Shown in pieces: positions 7,197 to 14,239 of a stretch of 15,413 bases of DNA. Positions within the stretch are counted from its first letter, which is position 1. Each line of letters starts with the position of its first letter. The notes below the pieces were generated by a model that had not been told where the DNA came from, ran no database searches, and saw nothing but the letters and a program-made list of their open reading frames with translations. The position numbers and the translations under genes were made by a program. The stretch is from NCBI GenBank assembly GCA_046048295.1, contig JBJOGJ010000072.1:1-15413 (forward strand). Reading direction: 5' to 3'. The stretch is from CBDCWA01 sp046048295. GTDB taxonomy: Bacteria; Pseudomonadota; Alphaproteobacteria; Rhizobiales; Hyphomicrobiaceae.

Positions 7197-7210
7197 CACG
7201 CCAGCGTGGA

Positions 7211-7256
7211 ACTTCCTCAACACCGGCCTGCCGGTGTTGAGAAAATCAAACAGACT
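7211..7256. repeat. 46-base tandem hairpin repeat, copy 1
   Basis: The unit begins ACTTC and ends with the tail GAAAATCAAACAGACT (7241-7256). An 11-base perfect stem CTCAACACCGG (7216-7226) and CCGGTGTTGAG (7231-7241) closes a CCTG loop. Copy 2 follows directly at 38 of 46 identical bases. Confidence 0.85.
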
Positions 7257-7302
7257 ACTTCCTCGACGCGAGCCTGCTCGTGTTGAGAAAATCAACCAAA
7301 CT
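7257..7302. repeat. 46-base tandem hairpin repeat, copy 2
   Basis: The stem CTCGACGCGAG (7262-7272) and CTCGTGTTGAG (7277-7287) closes the same CCTG loop and is followed by the same AAAATCAA tail. Against copy 1, two stem pairs change on both sides (C-G to G-C; G-C to A-T) and two change from A-T to G-T wobble, so all 11 pairs survive. This is covariation and favours a folded element. Confidence 0.85.
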
Positions 7303-7327
7303 CGATGTTGAGCAAACCAAGCAAACC
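7301..7327. repeat. Degenerate partial third copy of the 46-base repeat
   Basis: CTCGATGTTGAG (7301-7312) resembles the right arm of copy 2 with one inserted A, and CAAACCAAGCAAACC after it recalls the A/C-rich tail. The left arm is absent, so no hairpin forms. Confidence 0.5.
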
Positions 7328-7340
7328 CGGCCCCGAACGT

Positions 7341-7916
7341 TCAGATGTTGAACGGCACCTGCTCCGGGCCCGAACCCAGCGTGACCTTGCCGGTCTTGAG
7401 GTCGAAGCGGTTCTGCAGCACTTCGCCCACCAGCTTCTTGCTCCTGAGGATCATCGCGACGGAGCGCGCCGGCCCGCCCTGCTCGGCGTGGATCTCCCAC
7501 GGCCCGACGATATCGACCGAGCCGCGCTTGCCCTGGGTCACGCTCGTCATGCGCACTTCTGCATGGCCGGGCCTGCTGCCGTCGTCGGTGCGCTCGAACC
7601 GTTCCAGTGACTCCGTTCCATCCATCACGCCGTACACGACCCAGGCATCGGCGTGGTCGTGCACGCTGCCGGTCCGTCCCGGCACGCGCACCACGGCGTT
7701 GATGTAGAACCCGTGGTCGGGATCCTCGTAGAGGAACAGGTTCTGACCCTCCGTCGACGGCCAGCTCTTCGAGGCTTCGAGCAACGCGTCATTCATCACG
7801 AGTTCGCGCATCCGCGCCTGGCCCGCCCGCATGCACGCTTCCAGGTTCGGCTCCTTTGCCCAGATCTTCCGAAGGTCGTCGATGAACGCCTGAAATGCCG
7901 GCAACCGCTCGCCCAT
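7341..7916 (-). CDS. Small cupin protein of the cysteine-dioxygenase-like/COG5553 type
   Basis: The protein has 191 residues with a single double-stranded beta-helix domain. The metal site reads H86-D-H88 in SVHDHADAWVVYGVMDG, with H143 in GPWEIHAEQGG as the likely third ligand; the overall look is that of the predicted metal-dependent enzymes of COG5553, related to cysteine dioxygenase. The helical N-terminal 60 residues precede the barrel as in that group. The substrate is unknown. The frame is open to 7979, but the ATG at 7916 has GGGAG six bases upstream and starts the recognisable protein. It follows the MBL gene on the same strand after 67 bases, so the two may share a transcript. No signal peptide is seen. 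Its 3' end abuts the tandem hairpin repeats. Confidence 0.75.
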   Translation of the reverse strand: MGERLPAFQAFIDDLRKIWAKEPNLEACMRAGQARMRELVMNDALLEASKSWPSTEGQNLFLYEDPDHGFYINAVVRVPGRTGSVHDHADAWVVYGVMDGTESLERFERTDDGSRPGHAEVRMTSVTQGKRGSVDIVGPWEIHAEQGGPARSVAMILRSKKLVGEVLQNRFDLKTGKVTLGSGPEQVPFNI

Positions 7917-7983
7917 GGCACTCTCCCTGTTTGCTCTATCTCTCGCCCGAAACATGCAGCCGGCCGCGCTGCGACGCAACCCC

Positions 7984-8796
7984 TCAGTTCCCGGGCAACA
8001 CCAGCACGCGGCCCTTCATCGGGATCTTCGCACGCGAGAGCACCACCGTCGGCACCGGCTGCTCCTCGATTTCGTACTGCGCCTTGACCCTTTCAAGGAA
8101 GCGGTCGAGCCCGAACCGCGAGAAGTAGTGCATCGGGATCATGATCGGCGCCGAGAGCGACCGCAGCACCGAGATCATCCCGTCGATGTCGAGCGTATAG
8201 CTGCCATCGACGGGGAACATCACAATGTCCATCCTCCCGATCTGCGACAGCTGCTGCGGCGTCAGTGTGTGGTGCAGGTGGCCGAGATGCGCGATGCACA
8301 GCCCCGCGACCTCGAAGATGAAGATCGAGTTTCCAAATTCACCGGTCTGGCTGCCGTCCATTCCGCCGCTCCATCCGCGAATGTTCGTTGGCACGTTGCG
8401 AACGCGGACGTCGCCGACGACGATATTGTGCTGTGCAGCGCCGCCCGTTTCGCTCCACCCCTTCAGTACGTGGCGGATGCGCTTGTCCGGGTTCAGCGAA
8501 AAGTGGGTGTCGTGCGCCCGGTTCATCGTCGCGACTTCAGGGATGTCGCTTGGCACGACGTAGTCGTTGTAGTCGGTGACGATTTTGATGCCCTTGCCGC
8601 TCTCGACCAGGAATGTCGAGTGCCCGACGAAGGTAATCCGTACTTCATCCGTCTTGAGCTGCGCCGGCACCACGTGTCGCTTCCACGGCGCTTCCGCCAC
8701 CGCAAGGCACCGGCTCTGGGCGCCCGCGATACTAGGCAGAAGGATGCCACTCGCGGCCAGCAATGATGCAAGGAGGTAAGCGTAACATTGACGCAT
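7984..8796 (-). CDS. Secreted MBL-fold (metallo-beta-lactamase-like, UlaG/COG2220-type) protein
   Basis: The protein has 270 residues. Residues 1-26 are a Sec signal peptide (hydrophobic LLASLLAASGILLPSIAGA, cut before Q27), so the protein should act in the periplasm. The MBL fold is seen in V52-RITFVGHSTFLVES (with H59), D75, the His cluster at A169-HLGHLHH and H223 in MIPMHYF. The usual HxHxDH metal motif is replaced by R93-A-H95-D-T97-H98: the first His and the Asp are missing, so metal binding or catalysis may differ. UlaG-like relatives hydrolyse lactones or phosphoesters; the substrate here is unknown. The start at 8796 has GGAG six bases upstream, while the longer frame to 8868 has no signal-peptide logic. 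It probably leads a transcript with the cupin gene at 7916 and is divergent from the flavin monooxygenase. Confidence 0.85.
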   Translation of the reverse strand: MRQCYAYLLASLLAASGILLPSIAGAQSRCLAVAEAPWKRHVVPAQLKTDEVRITFVGHSTFLVESGKGIKIVTDYNDYVVPSDIPEVATMNRAHDTHFSLNPDKRIRHVLKGWSETGGAAQHNIVVGDVRVRNVPTNIRGWSGGMDGSQTGEFGNSIFIFEVAGLCIAHLGHLHHTLTPQQLSQIGRMDIVMFPVDGSYTLDIDGMISVLRSLSAPIMIPMHYFSRFGLDRFLERVKAQYEIEEQPVPTVVLSRAKIPMKGRVLVLPGN

Positions 8797-8926
8797 CGTC
8801 TGCTCCGGTTGAACCTGCGCTCTGGCAACGTCGGCTGCACCAGACGCCAGAAGTGACCATACTAGCATTCCCGCCGCAGTTGTCGTCAGTCAGGCATCGG
8901 GTGTAGTTTCGCGCCCGGAAGAATAC

Positions 8927-8934
8927 GGAGGAGG
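8927..8934 (+). promoter_or_regulatory. Strong ribosome binding site of the flavin monooxygenase
   Basis: GGAGGAGG ends five bases before the ATG at 8940, near-optimal spacing. Confidence 0.8.
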
Positions 8935-8939
8935 CACCG

Positions 8940-10049
8940 ATGGCGGCGACCCGCGACGATACCCGCATCTATAACGCCAATGCGTTCAAGTTGGGCCTGT
9001 TCGGCATGAATTGTTCCGGCGGGTTGAGCCTCACCAAGGCTCCGGAGCGCTGGGACGCATCGTGGGACAGCAACGTCAGGGCCGCCCGGCTCGCCGACGA
9101 GGCAGGACTGGAGTTCCTCCTCCCGATCGGCCGCTGGCACGGCTACAAGGGCGAGGTCGACACCCAGGGCTCCACCTTCGAGACGCTCACCTGGGCCGCG
9201 GGCTTGCTTGCCTCGACCCGGGAAATCACGGTCTTCGGTACACTTCACGTTGCATTCGTGAACCCGGTGTTCGCCGCCAAGCAGATGGTGACAGCCGACC
9301 ATATCGGCCACGGCCGTTTCGGCCTCAATATCGTCTCTGGCTGGAACCCGCGCGAGTTCAACATGATGGGCGTCCCGCTCGGCGAGCACGACGACCGGTA
9401 CGCCTACTCCGAGGAATGGATCGGCATCGTCAAGCGCATTTGGAGCGAACACGAACCCTTCGATCACGAAGGACGCTTTTTCAAGATGTCGGACGTGCTG
9501 AGCAAGCCGAAGCCCTGGTTCGGCTCCCGCCCGGTCCTGGTCAGCGCCGGAAACTCGCCGACCGGCCGCCTGTTCGCTGCAACCAATGCCGACTGCCTCT
9601 TCACCGCCATTCCGAAGTTGGATGACCTCGCGCCGAAGATCGAGAGCTTCCGCTCGATGGCGCCGCCGGGACAGATCCGTAACATCTTCTCGAGCTGCCA
9701 CCTGATGTGCCGTCCGACGCGCAAGGAAGCAGAGGAGTACCACCATTACATCGTCTACGAGCAGGGCGACTGGGAGGCGGCCGAGTATGCTGCGAACTTC
9801 CGGGGCAAGCGCGTCAACACCTGGATGAAGGAGCAGGAGAACCTGAAGGCACGACTCATATCGGGTGCCGGCTACCCCATCGTCGGCAGCTACGACGACG
9901 CCGTCGAGACCTTCCAGAAGCTCCATGCGATGGGGTTGAATGGCGCCGCGATGGGCATGATCAACTATGCGGAGGACTTCAAGCATATAGCCGAGGGCCT
10001 GCTGCCGCGCATGGAGCGCGTCGGCCTCCGTGAAAAGCGCAGGAATTAG
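8940..10049 (+). CDS. LLM-class (luciferase-like) flavin-dependent monooxygenase, RutA/DszA-like group
   Basis: The protein has 369 residues, a usual length for FMNH2-dependent two-component monooxygenases of the bacterial luciferase superfamily. Family marks in order are the N-terminal strand F16-KLGLFGMNCSGG, A51-xEAGLEFLLPIGRW, T101-LHVAFVNPVFAAKQ, the flavin-binding stretch N130-IVSGWNPREFNMMGVP, the D151-DRYAYSEEW block, and P198-VLVSAGNSPTGR. These are shared with pyrimidine monooxygenase RutA and related alkane- or sulfone-cleaving enzymes. The other rut genes and a flavin reductase are absent from the window, so I do not assign rutA. It is cytoplasmic. It diverges from the MBL/cupin pair across about 140 bases, which may hold shared control elements. 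The substrate is unknown. Confidence 0.88.
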   Translation: MAATRDDTRIYNANAFKLGLFGMNCSGGLSLTKAPERWDASWDSNVRAARLADEAGLEFLLPIGRWHGYKGEVDTQGSTFETLTWAAGLLASTREITVFGTLHVAFVNPVFAAKQMVTADHIGHGRFGLNIVSGWNPREFNMMGVPLGEHDDRYAYSEEWIGIVKRIWSEHEPFDHEGRFFKMSDVLSKPKPWFGSRPVLVSAGNSPTGRLFAATNADCLFTAIPKLDDLAPKIESFRSMAPPGQIRNIFSSCHLMCRPTRKEAEEYHHYIVYEQGDWEAAEYAANFRGKRVNTWMKEQENLKARLISGAGYPIVGSYDDAVETFQKLHAMGLNGAAMGMINYAEDFKHIAEGLLPRMERVGLREKRRN

Positions 10050-10152
10050 GCAGTTCCCGCCACCGGAGCGCCCCGATCGTTGGGCTGCGATTTGCTGCTG
10101 GATGTGTTAGACTGCACCCATTCGCAGTCGACACCAGGGCGCACGCCAACTC

Positions 10153-12915
10153 ATGACAGATCACCTTCCGCCCCCATACTTCGATCCGGAAACGCTGATG
10201 GCGGAGCTGGCGGGATATGTCGCCAGCCATGGCAGCGCGGATAAGGCGCGCCCGGCCGTGATCGAGCGGTTGAAGGCCCTCTATCTTGATGCGAGGGCTG
10301 CGGCCGAGGCGGATCTCCTTGCGCATCGGTCGGGTCGGCAGTGCGCGGCCGGCCTCTCTGATTTCCAGGATGCGGTGATCCACATCCTTTATCGGTTCGC
10401 GACTACGCATGTCTATCGCGCCGAGAACCCGTCCGATGCGGAGCGGATGACGATCGTGGCGACGGGGGGCTACGGGCGAGGGCTTCTTGCTCCCGGCTCC
10501 GACATCGACCTCCTGTTCCTGCTTCCCTACAAGCAGACGCCATGGGGCGAGAGTGTAGCGGAGTACATGCTCTATGTGCTCTGGGACCTTGGATTGAAGG
10601 TCGGCCACGCAACTCGCACGGTCGATCAGTGCATAAAGTTTGGGCAGGCGGACCATACCGTTCGTACCGCTTTGCTCGACATGCGGCTGGTCAAGGGTGA
10701 CAGCGAATTGTTCGGAGATCTCTCCAGCCGCTTCGAAAAGCAGGTGGTGAAGGGTACCGCCAAGGAGTTCATCGCCGTCAAGATGGCGGAGCGTGATGAG
10801 CGCCATCGCCGGTCCGGCGCCAGTCGCTATCGCGTCGAGCCGAACATCAAGGATGGCAAGGGCGGGCTGCGTGACCTGCATACCCTGCACTGGCTCGCCA
10901 AGTATGCACACGACCAGGACCTCTCCGATCGCGCTGCCGGATTGACGCTCTTCGCGCCTGAAGAACTCGCCACGTTCAGGCGTTGTGAGGACTTCCTTTG
11001 GACGGTGCGGTGCCACCTGCACTTTGTGACTGGCCGTCCGGAGGAACGGCTCTCTTTCGATGTCCAGCGGTCGATGGCTGAACGTCTCCGCTACCGGGCG
11101 CGCGGCGCGCTACTGCCGGTCGAGCGGTTCATGAAGCACTATTTTCTCGTCGCCAAGGAAGTGGGCGACCTGACTGCCGCCCTTTGCTCCGCGCTCGAGA
11201 TGCAGCAGTTGAAGAGTGCGCCACGGATCAATGAATACCTCAATCCGCTGACCTGGTCGGCCAGGCGCCGCATCCGCCAGAAAACCGATTTCAAGATCGA
11301 GAACGAGCGTTTGAACGTCGCCATGCCGACGGTGTTCGCAAATGATCCCGTCAACCTTCTGCGCATTTTTGCTGTGGCGGAGGAAACAGGCACCTTCCTG
11401 CATCCGAACGCGCTGCGGCTGGTACGTCATTCTTTGTGGATGATCGACGACAAGCTGCGGTCAAACAAGGACGCGAACGAAATATTTCTCAATCTCCTGA
11501 TGTCTCCCTCGGGCCCGGAAACCGTTCTGCGGCACATGAACGAGGCGGGTGTGCTCGGGCGCTTCGTCCCCGACTTCGGGAAGGTCATTTCGATGATGCA
11601 GTTCAACATGTATCATCACTACACCGTCGACGAGCATCTGCTGCGCACGGTCGGGGAACTGCGCGTGATCGAGGAAGGCAAGCTCGCAGACACGCTTCCG
11701 TTGGCCACCGAGATCGTCGGCACCATCAAGAACCGGCGCGCCCTCTATCTTGCTGCCTTCCTGCACGACATTGCAAAAGGCCGACCGGAGGATCACTCGA
11801 TCGCCGGCGCCAGGATTGCGCGCGAGCTCGGGCCGAGGCTCGGGCTGTCGAGTTCCGAGACGGAGTTGGCGGCATGGCTGGTGCAGGAACACCTCACCAT
11901 GAGCAACGTCTCTCAGAGCCGCGACCTTGCAGATCCGAAAACGATTGGGGACTTCGCCGACGTTGTCCAGAGCCTGAGTAGGCTCAAGCTTCTACTGTTG
12001 TTGACGGTTGCCGATATCCGGGCCGTGGGCCCCGGCACATGGAACGGCTGGAAGGGCCAGCTTTTGCGTGAGCTCTACTGGGAGACGGAGCCGCGAGTGT
12101 CGGGCGGGCATACCGCATTGGAGCGCCGGGAACGCATAAAGGCCGCCCAGGCGGAATTCCGCTCTGCGATGGCGGAGTGGACGGAAGACAAGGTCCAGTC
12201 GTTCATAGCCCGCCAGTACGATCACTACTGGCTGAAAACGGACGCCGCCCGTCAGGCCGACCACGCCAGGCTTCTCGATGAGACGGACAAGACCACCGAC
12301 AAGCTCGGGATACGGTTCAAATCCGACCGCTTCACATCCATTGCCGAGTTGTCCGTCGTGGCGCCCAATCATCCTCGCCTGCTGGCACTGTTTGCCGGAG
12401 CCTGCGCGGCGGCTGGAGCGGAGATCATCGGCGCTCAGGTCTCGACGACTCGGGACGGACTGGCGCTCGATACCTTCCTTCTCAAGCGCGCCTTTGAACT
12501 CGACGATGACGAGAACCGCCGCCTCAATCGGATATCGAAGATGATCTCCAAAGTGCTCAAGGGCGAGACTTGGCTCGATGATCTGATGCGCGAGCGCAGG
12601 CCGGTCGAGAACCGGATACAGGCGTTCGACGTCGAGCCCGAGCTGGCCATCGACAATGCACTGTCGGACAATTTCACCGTCATCGAAGCCTCGGCACGCG
12701 ACCGGATCGGCCTCCTGTACGATCTCACCAGTGCCATTTCCGATCTCAATCTCGACATTACGTCGGCTCATATCACGACCTACGGTGAGAAGGCCGTGGA
12801 CGTGTTCTATGTGACTGACCTTACAGGCAAGAAGGTGGTTGATACCACCCGACAGGAGCAGATCCGTGAGCGGCTTGATGCCGTTTTGGACAGCCGCAGG
12901 CTTGCGGCGGCCTGA
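10153..12915 (+). CDS. glnD: Bifunctional [protein-PII] uridylyltransferase/uridylyl-removing enzyme
   Basis: The protein has 920 residues, full length for GlnD. It senses glutamine and adds or removes UMP on PII proteins (GlnB/GlnK), so setting nitrogen assimilation. Domains in order are the nucleotidyltransferase with G105-GYGRGLLAPGSDIDL (metal ligands D117, D119); the linker with E229-PNIKDGKGGLRDLHTL; the HD hydrolase domain with Y487-HHYTVDEH and L537-HDIAKG (H538, D539), which removes UMP; and two C-terminal ACT domains (about 731-807 and 842-916) that bind glutamine. All key residues I looked for are present. The ATG at 10153 has only a weak AGGGC site, but the protein start is typical of the family. 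It is followed by a receptor gene and then murJ; glnD and murJ are neighbours in many Hyphomicrobiales. Confidence 0.97.
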   Translation: MTDHLPPPYFDPETLMAELAGYVASHGSADKARPAVIERLKALYLDARAAAEADLLAHRSGRQCAAGLSDFQDAVIHILYRFATTHVYRAENPSDAERMTIVATGGYGRGLLAPGSDIDLLFLLPYKQTPWGESVAEYMLYVLWDLGLKVGHATRTVDQCIKFGQADHTVRTALLDMRLVKGDSELFGDLSSRFEKQVVKGTAKEFIAVKMAERDERHRRSGASRYRVEPNIKDGKGGLRDLHTLHWLAKYAHDQDLSDRAAGLTLFAPEELATFRRCEDFLWTVRCHLHFVTGRPEERLSFDVQRSMAERLRYRARGALLPVERFMKHYFLVAKEVGDLTAALCSALEMQQLKSAPRINEYLNPLTWSARRRIRQKTDFKIENERLNVAMPTVFANDPVNLLRIFAVAEETGTFLHPNALRLVRHSLWMIDDKLRSNKDANEIFLNLLMSPSGPETVLRHMNEAGVLGRFVPDFGKVISMMQFNMYHHYTVDEHLLRTVGELRVIEEGKLADTLPLATEIVGTIKNRRALYLAAFLHDIAKGRPEDHSIAGARIARELGPRLGLSSSETELAAWLVQEHLTMSNVSQSRDLADPKTIGDFADVVQSLSRLKLLLLLTVADIRAVGPGTWNGWKGQLLRELYWETEPRVSGGHTALERRERIKAAQAEFRSAMAEWTEDKVQSFIARQYDHYWLKTDAARQADHARLLDETDKTTDKLGIRFKSDRFTSIAELSVVAPNHPRLLALFAGACAAAGAEIIGAQVSTTRDGLALDTFLLKRAFELDDDENRRLNRISKMISKVLKGETWLDDLMRERRPVENRIQAFDVEPELAIDNALSDNFTVIEASARDRIGLLYDLTSAISDLNLDITSAHITTYGEKAVDVFYVTDLTGKKVVDTTRQEQIRERLDAVLDSRRLAAA

Positions 12916-12979
12916 GTCCGGCAGTGGCGGCTGGCCAGGAAAGCTGTTAGGGTCCAACCCGGTCAGGACTGCCAAAAAT

Positions 12980-12984
12980 GGAGG
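12980..12984 (+). promoter_or_regulatory. Ribosome binding site fixing the start of the second receptor
   Basis: GGAGG lies seven bases before the ATG at 12992. This picks that ATG over the open upstream frame, which runs back to 12839 inside glnD. Confidence 0.85.
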
Positions 12985-12991
12985 AAATCGG

Positions 12992-14092
12992 ATGCGAAAG
13001 CAGGCCAAGGCGAAGGCACTCGAAACCAATACGCACCGTGGTCGCGTGATTTTGGCGCTGGCGTTCGGCGCGGTCGCAGCGGCGCTCTTAGCCATGGCGT
13101 CGGCGGCGAAGGCTGAGGACGTCGCGGCGTTCTACAAGGGCAAGCAGATCGACGTGTATAGTGGCCACAGCAAGGGGGGCTCCTACAGTGTGTATGCTAG
13201 GCTCGTTGCGCGCCATATTGGCAAGCATGTGCCGGGAAACCCGACCGCGGTCTATCGCAGCAAGCCTGGCGCTTCAGGTCTTGTTCTGGCCCATTGGCTG
13301 AACGCTGCCGCACCGAAGGACGGCCTCAGTATTGGCACCTTCCACGAGCGCATCGGCCTCGAGCCGCTTATCGCGCCTGAGGGCATCAAGTTCGATGGTC
13401 GCGATTTCACCTGGCTCATTGCGCTGGCCCGCAACGTCTCGGTCTGCTTCACATGGCATACCCACGGCATCAAGTCTGTCGACGACGCAAAGGCGAAAGA
13501 GATCATAGTCGGCGCCAGCGGCGCTACGGCGACTGACGCGATCATGCCTCGCGTCATGAATGCCACTCTTGGAACCAAGTTCCGGATAATCAATGGCTAT
13601 GAAGGCTCCGACAGCCTCCTGGCCATGGAACGAGGCGAACTGCAAGGCAGGTGTGGCTTCGGATATGCGAGCCTCAAGGCCGTCAAGCCCGACTGGCTGC
13701 GGGACAAGAAGATCAATATCATCGCCCAGTTCTCCGTCAGGACCCACCCGGAGATCAAGGAAGTTCCCCTCCTCATCGACCTTGTGAAGTCGGAAGATGA
13801 CAAGTCCGCTATCGCTCTCGCCGATGGCACCGGCGAAATGGCGCGTCCCTACGCGGCCCCGCCCAAGCTCCCGGCTGATCGCGCCAATGCCCTGCGTCGG
13901 GCATTTGAGGCCATGGTCAAGGATAAGGATTTTCTGGCCGACGCCAACAAGCAGCGGCTCGAGATCGATCCGACATCGGGCGAGGCGATCGAGGCAATGC
14001 TCGACAAACTCTACAAGACGCCGAAGGCAGTTGCTCAGCGCATGATCACCTTCCGCAGCCCTGTAGCCGGCGAGCAGAAACTCAAGCAATAG
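12992..14092 (+). CDS. Orphan TctC/Bug-type periplasmic substrate-binding protein
   Basis: The protein has 366 residues. A long basic n-region is followed by a hydrophobic core (residues 19-37) and an ASAAKA site cut after A41, a Sec signal peptide. The mature part matches tripartite tricarboxylate transporter receptors: S60-KGGSYSVYARLVARHI, P91-GASG, C152-FTWHTHG, L193-GTKFRIINGYEGS, G219-RCG with C221, and P294-ADRANALRRAF. It is a clear paralogue of the gene at 2-1093, with the two Cys (152, 221) shared, perhaps as a disulfide, but it lacks that protein's C-terminal extra domain. No tctA or tctB is near. It sits between glnD (76 bases upstream) and murJ with its own ribosome site and terminator, so it looks like an insertion of an accessory gene into a core pair. 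The ligand is unknown. Confidence 0.87.
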   Translation: MRKQAKAKALETNTHRGRVILALAFGAVAAALLAMASAAKAEDVAAFYKGKQIDVYSGHSKGGSYSVYARLVARHIGKHVPGNPTAVYRSKPGASGLVLAHWLNAAAPKDGLSIGTFHERIGLEPLIAPEGIKFDGRDFTWLIALARNVSVCFTWHTHGIKSVDDAKAKEIIVGASGATATDAIMPRVMNATLGTKFRIINGYEGSDSLLAMERGELQGRCGFGYASLKAVKPDWLRDKKINIIAQFSVRTHPEIKEVPLLIDLVKSEDDKSAIALADGTGEMARPYAAPPKLPADRANALRRAFEAMVKDKDFLADANKQRLEIDPTSGEAIEAMLDKLYKTPKAVAQRMITFRSPVAGEQKLKQ

Positions 14093-14142
14093 CGTTACTG
14101 GCTTCAGGAGCGAGTAGAGTAAGCTCCGCACGCATCTAGAAT

Positions 14143-14175
14143 AGGGCCCGGTCGCTTGATCGGGCCCTTGCTTTC
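14143..14175 (+). terminator. Rho-independent terminator after the second receptor
   Basis: AGGGCCCGGTC (14143-14153) pairs with GATCGGGCCCT (14158-14168), one pair being G-T, around the loop GCTT. It is followed by a weak T-rich run TGCTTTCT. It lies 50 bases after the receptor stop and before murJ, so murJ needs its own promoter or readthrough. Confidence 0.75.
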
Positions 14176-14239
14176 TCCCTGGTCGCGGGGCATAGACGCC
14201 GGGTCTCATCCGTCGCCAGGCCACTCCAGCACGGTCGGA

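Larger units (their letters stand above)
6833..7340. other. Non-coding gap of about 500 bases rich in hairpins
   Basis: No reading frame here has a believable start, ribosome site or domain; the frames that exist are low-complexity, Arg/Ser/Gly-rich shadows. The first 240 bases show nothing clear. From 7075 on it holds a long stem-loop (7075-7149), a short hairpin (7174-7196), two covarying tandem hairpin repeats (7211-7302) and a degenerate third half-copy (7301-7327). It lies between the 3' ends of two convergent genes, so these are not leaders of either flanking gene. Confidence 0.6.

Noticed and set aside
6834..7295. Minus-strand frame of 153 codons across the structured gap
   Set aside because: It is Arg/Ser/Gly-rich, runs through both hairpin repeats, and has no ribosome site or domain; repeated peptides in it come from the DNA repeat.
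7211..7302. The two tandem repeats as a minimal CRISPR array
   Set aside because: The units abut with no unique spacers, differ at eight positions, and no cas gene is present.
8859..8864. TAGTAT on the minus strand as the -10 box of the MBL gene
   Set aside because: The best -35 (CTGACG) is 19 bases away and a poor match, so the promoter call is not supported.
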